Below are positions 13,970 to 16,176 of a stretch of DNA of 16,176 bases, in pieces. The notes below the pieces were generated by a model. It did not search any database. It saw only the letters and a program-made list of their open reading frames with translations, and was not told the origin of the DNA. The stretch is from an uncultured bacterium. Its GTDB lineage: Bacteria; Actinomycetota; Coriobacteriia; Coriobacteriales; Coriobacteriaceae. The stretch lies in assembly GCA_905215275.1 (NCBI GenBank), contig CAJMPE010000022.1:1-16176 (forward strand), given 5' to 3'. A program made the translations under genes and the position numbers. Position 1 is the first letter of the stretch, and each line of letters starts with the position of its first letter.

Positions 13970-14059
13970 TGGCGGAGAGAGGGGGATTCGAACCCCCGGA
14001 ACGCTCTCGCGCTCAACGGTTTTCAAGACCGCCGCATTCAACCGCTCTGCCATCTCTCC
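13970..14059 (-). tRNA. tRNA-Ser (anticodon UGA)
   Basis: Read on the minus strand, the 7-bp acceptor stem GGAGAGA/TCTCTCC closes the cloverleaf. The discriminator is G and CCA is encoded (13970-13972). The anticodon stem GCGGT/ACCGT holds loop CTTGAAA with anticodon TGA at 14023-14025. The long variable arm (GAGCGC-GAGA-GCGTTC) is the serine hallmark, and the T-arm is GGGGG-TTCGAAT-CCCCC. It reads UCA and, by wobble, other UCN codons. It converges on the TetR gene with 3 nt between them. Confidence 0.95.
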
Positions 14060-14069
14060 GTGAGTCGTA

Positions 14070-14075
14070 ATGATA
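14070..14075 (-). promoter_or_regulatory. -10 box of tRNA-Ser
   Basis: TATCAT on the minus strand (5 of 6) lies 10 nt before the tRNA 5' end, giving a leader of only a few nucleotides. The -35 box is unclear; CTGTTG at 17 nt spacing is the best fit. Confidence 0.45.
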
Positions 14076-14110
14076 GCATCGTTTTGGGTTTGCAACAGGG
14101 AAGGCGAACG

Positions 14111-15892
14111 ATGACGAGCACCGGAATCGATGAGAAGTTCATGCGCGAGGCGCTGGCGGAGGCGCGTACCGCCGCGGCGGTGGGCGAGGTGCCGATCGGC
14201 GCCGTAGTGGTGCGCGCGGGTGAGATCGTCGCGCGGGCGCATAATCGCCGCGAGCTCGACCAGGACCCTTCGGCGCATGCCGAGTTTGCGGCCCTATGCG
14301 CCGCCGCTCGGTCGCTCGGTCGTTGGCGCCTTTCCGATTGCACGGTCTACGTAACGCTCGAGCCCTGCTGCATGTGCGCGGGGCTTATGGTCAACGCGCG
14401 CGTGGGGCGCTGCGTGTATGGCGCGGCCGATGCCAAGGCCGGCGCGCTGGGTTCGCTGTATGACCTCAACGCCGATTCGCGCCTGAATCATCGGTTTAAT
14501 GTGACCGCCGGCTTGCTGGCAGACGAGTGTCGCGCGGTGCTGAGCAGCTATTTTAGTGGGCTGCGTGGCACCGATGGTGCTGGTTGCGGTTGTGGGGCCG
14601 ATCTTGAAGCACATGCCGCCCACGCCGAGGCGCTTGCGGGTGTTGGGGATCTCGCTGGCGAGACGCTCGACTTTGGCTCCGTGCAGCGCCGGCCCCGTCG
14701 TGTGCTGTTGGCGATTGATTCCTTTAAGGGCAGCGTTTCGAGCGCGCAGGCGGAGGGGGCCGTTGCCGAAGGTATGCGCCGCGTGTGGCCCGATGCCGAG
14801 GTGCGTGCATTGCCACTGGCAGATGGTGGCGAGGGAACGCTCGATGCCGTTGCCGCGTGCGGCGGTGAGATTGTGACCTGCGAGGTGGCAGGTCCCTTGG
14901 GCAAGCGCGCGTCTGCCCGGATGCTGGTTGATGTCGAGCGCGAGTCCGCGGTCATCGAGATGGCCGAGGCGGCTGGCATTGGGTATTCGCCTTGCACGAA
15001 GTCGTCGGCGCTGGCTGCTACAACCTATGGCGTGGGCGAGCTGATGCTTCGTGCGGTTCGCGCGGGGGCGAGGACTCTATATATAGGACTGGGCGGCAGC
15101 GCCACCAACGACGGTGGTGCCGGCATGCTGCAGGCGCTGGACGCCCACCTTGTCGATGACCGTGGCTGCAATATCGCCCCCGGCCTCGCGGGCCTTGAAC
15201 GCGTGGCGAATATCGATTTGGCACCGGCGCTTCGGGCACTAAATGGCACGCGTGTCGTGGTGCTTTCCGATGTCGAGAATCCGCTCGTGGGGCGTTGTGG
15301 GGCACTTGCAGTGTTTGGCGGGCAAAAGGGCCTGCCGACAGACGATGTCGAAGCGCTGGGCAGGTACGACAGCTGGATGGTCGGCTACGGCCGCCTGCTC
15401 GATGCGGCGATTACCGGGGTGCGGGCTCAGGGGTTGTTGCGCGTGCCCGAGGGCGTGCGGACATTTGGGTCGGTGCTCGGCGTGCCTGGCGCGGGCGCGG
15501 CAGGGGGCTTGGGCGCGGCGTTACTGGCGCTCGGGGCGGAGCTGCGTTCGGGCGTGGAGACGGTGCTCGATCTGATTGGGTTTGACGAACGCGTGCGCGA
15601 TGTCGACCTGGTCATTACAGGCGAGGGCAACATGGACGAGCAATCCGCTGCCGGCAAGGCGCCGGTGGGCGTGGCCCGCCGTGCCAATCGCTATGGCAAG
15701 CCGGTAGTCGCCGTCGTGGGCGGTCGTGCGGATAATTTGGATGCGGTGTATGGTCAGGGCATCGACTTGGTCCTGCCGGTCTGCCGCAGGCCCATGCCTC
15801 TTGACCAAGCGCTCGACCCCCAGGAAGCCACAACCAACCTCATCTGCGCCGGTGAAGCAGCCGCCCAAGCCTACGACCTCGGCCGCATCTAA
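14111..15892 (+). CDS. tadA: Fusion of tRNA adenosine(34) deaminase TadA and glycerate 2-kinase
   Basis: One uninterrupted 593-aa frame holds two enzymes. Residues 1 to about 155 are TadA, which converts A34 to inosine in tRNA-Arg(ACG). Zinc ligands are His56 (in SAHAEFAAL), Cys86 and Cys89 (in PCCMC), and Glu58 is the proton shuttle. 'VYGAADAKAGALGSLYDL' and 'LNHRF' complete the signature. A Gly/Ala-rich linker (about 156-196) follows. From 197 on it is glycerate kinase of the GarK/GlxK family: 'LLAIDSFKGSVSS', 'LPLADGGEGTLDAV', 'GLGGSATNDGGAGML', 'DVENPLVGRCGALAVFGGQKG', 'PGAGAAGGLGAAL' and 'VITGEGNMDEQSAAGKAPVGVA'. It phosphorylates glycerate to 2-phosphoglycerate with ATP. The start at 14111 has AGGGAAGG 6 nt upstream. 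Both halves keep their key motifs, so both are probably active. No clear promoter is seen upstream. Confidence 0.92.
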   Translation: MTSTGIDEKFMREALAEARTAAAVGEVPIGAVVVRAGEIVARAHNRRELDQDPSAHAEFAALCAAARSLGRWRLSDCTVYVTLEPCCMCAGLMVNARVGRCVYGAADAKAGALGSLYDLNADSRLNHRFNVTAGLLADECRAVLSSYFSGLRGTDGAGCGCGADLEAHAAHAEALAGVGDLAGETLDFGSVQRRPRRVLLAIDSFKGSVSSAQAEGAVAEGMRRVWPDAEVRALPLADGGEGTLDAVAACGGEIVTCEVAGPLGKRASARMLVDVERESAVIEMAEAAGIGYSPCTKSSALAATTYGVGELMLRAVRAGARTLYIGLGGSATNDGGAGMLQALDAHLVDDRGCNIAPGLAGLERVANIDLAPALRALNGTRVVVLSDVENPLVGRCGALAVFGGQKGLPTDDVEALGRYDSWMVGYGRLLDAAITGVRAQGLLRVPEGVRTFGSVLGVPGAGAAGGLGAALLALGAELRSGVETVLDLIGFDERVRDVDLVITGEGNMDEQSAAGKAPVGVARRANRYGKPVVAVVGGRADNLDAVYGQGIDLVLPVCRRPMPLDQALDPQEATTNLICAGEAAAQAYDLGRI

Positions 15893-15928
15893 AAGCAGTC
15901 AAAAAAGCCCCGTTCCAAATTAGCTACC

Positions 15929-15957
15929 TTGCCCCATCGGGCTGGAGCGGGTAAGAT
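15929..15957 (+). promoter_or_regulatory. Promoter of the SRP RNA gene
   Basis: TTGCCC (15929-15934) and TAAGAT (15952-15957) are exactly 17 nt apart and place the transcription start at about 15964-15965, where the RNA's terminal helix begins. Confidence 0.7.
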
Positions 15958-15964
15958 ATACCGA

Positions 15965-16082
15965 GCGCCTAGCGCGTTCGATGGGTTCGGATGACGACAT
16001 GTTCCGAATCTGGTCAGGTCCGGAAGGAAGCAGCCATAAGGAGCCTCTGTCGGGCATCCGGATCCATCGAGTGCGCAGGCGC
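15965..16082 (+). ncRNA. ffs: Signal recognition particle RNA (4.5S type)
   Basis: The invariant apical segment GGTCAGGTCCGGAAGGAAGC (16012-16031) followed by AGCC is the Ffh-binding tip of bacterial SRP RNA. The flanks form the expected long rod: GCGCCT (15965-15970) pairs with AGGCGC (16077-16082), and TCGATGG near 15978-15984 pairs with CCATCGA near 16065-16071. The length is about 118 nt, the short form without an Alu domain. Five T (16083-16087) follow the closing helix, so the RNA's own stem probably serves as terminator. The RNA guides Ffh to signal sequences of nascent membrane proteins. Ends are accurate to a few nucleotides. Confidence 0.95.
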
Positions 16083-16119
16083 TTTTTGGTGCCGCGGCTA
16101 CCCGCGAGTGCCGGCAGGG

Positions 16120-16176
16120 CGCTTGGTGTCTCGCTGGTCCTCGGCTTCGCCTGCGGGATCGCTCGACTACCAAGCG
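16120..16176. repeat. Inverted repeat at the window edge
   Basis: CGCTTGGT (16120-16127) is the exact complement of ACCAAGCG (16169-16176), with partial pairing continuing inward (GTC/GAC) and GGTCC (16136-16140) opposite GGGATC (16155-16160). It reaches the last base, so its true extent is unknown. The stretch from 16088 to 16119 shows no gene; whatever follows ffs starts outside the window. Confidence 0.5.

Noticed and set aside
13967..14110. Possible mobile-element attachment site at tRNA-Ser
   Set aside because: The tRNA 3' end is complete, and no integrase or partial tRNA copy is present on either side.
15893..15928. Possible minus-strand terminator with GGGGCTTTTTT between the fusion gene and ffs
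   Set aside because: Only a 5-bp stem with a loop of about 30 nt can be formed, and no minus-strand gene ends there.

Overview
The window looks like a chromosomal stretch from a GC-rich Gram-positive of the class Coriobacteriia, most likely Collinsella or a close relative. This is inferred from the Actinobacteria-type codon use, the LCP and class B sortase cell-wall genes, the SPxTG-type sorting signal and the small SRP RNA. No phage, plasmid, transposase, CRISPR or defence genes are visible.

Left part (1-4690): the 3' end of an unrecognised single-pass membrane protein; a secreted surface protein with an SPATG sorting signal; a class B sortase; and an LCP wall-polymer ligase 2 nt behind it. 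A strong terminator separates the surface protein from the sortase, so an abundant substrate and a scarcer enzyme can share one promoter. A nitroreductase gene faces them on the minus strand, and a 96-aa gene of unknown function follows.

Middle part (4690-10780): a self-contained efflux operon in which a MarR-type regulator overlaps two ABC exporter half-transporters. These carry the paired sequence changes of a heterodimer with one degenerate ATP site. Two copies of a 16-bp direct repeat cover the operon promoter and are the likely operators. Then come a short-form serine acetyltransferase on the minus strand, with a 13-bp palindrome at its promoter, and a DedA-family membrane protein.

Right part (10780-16176): a branched-chain aminotransferase gene, then 557 nt without a credible gene. 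This gap is packed with inverted repeats: a 124-nt near-continuous hairpin, a terminator, a 213-bp element bounded by 30-bp inverted repeats, and a 16-bp stem that ends the opposing lemA gene. After these come lemA (minus), a TetR-like regulator (plus), tRNA-Ser(UGA) (minus, CCA encoded), a single open reading frame joining tRNA adenosine deaminase TadA to glycerate 2-kinase, and the SRP RNA gene ffs with its own promoter and T-run. The window ends in another inverted repeat.

The most unusual points are the TadA-glycerate kinase fusion, the 213-bp inverted-repeat element with nested internal pairing, the long hairpin behind ilvE, and the double operator of the efflux operon. All functions are assigned from motif reading only; no database search was run.
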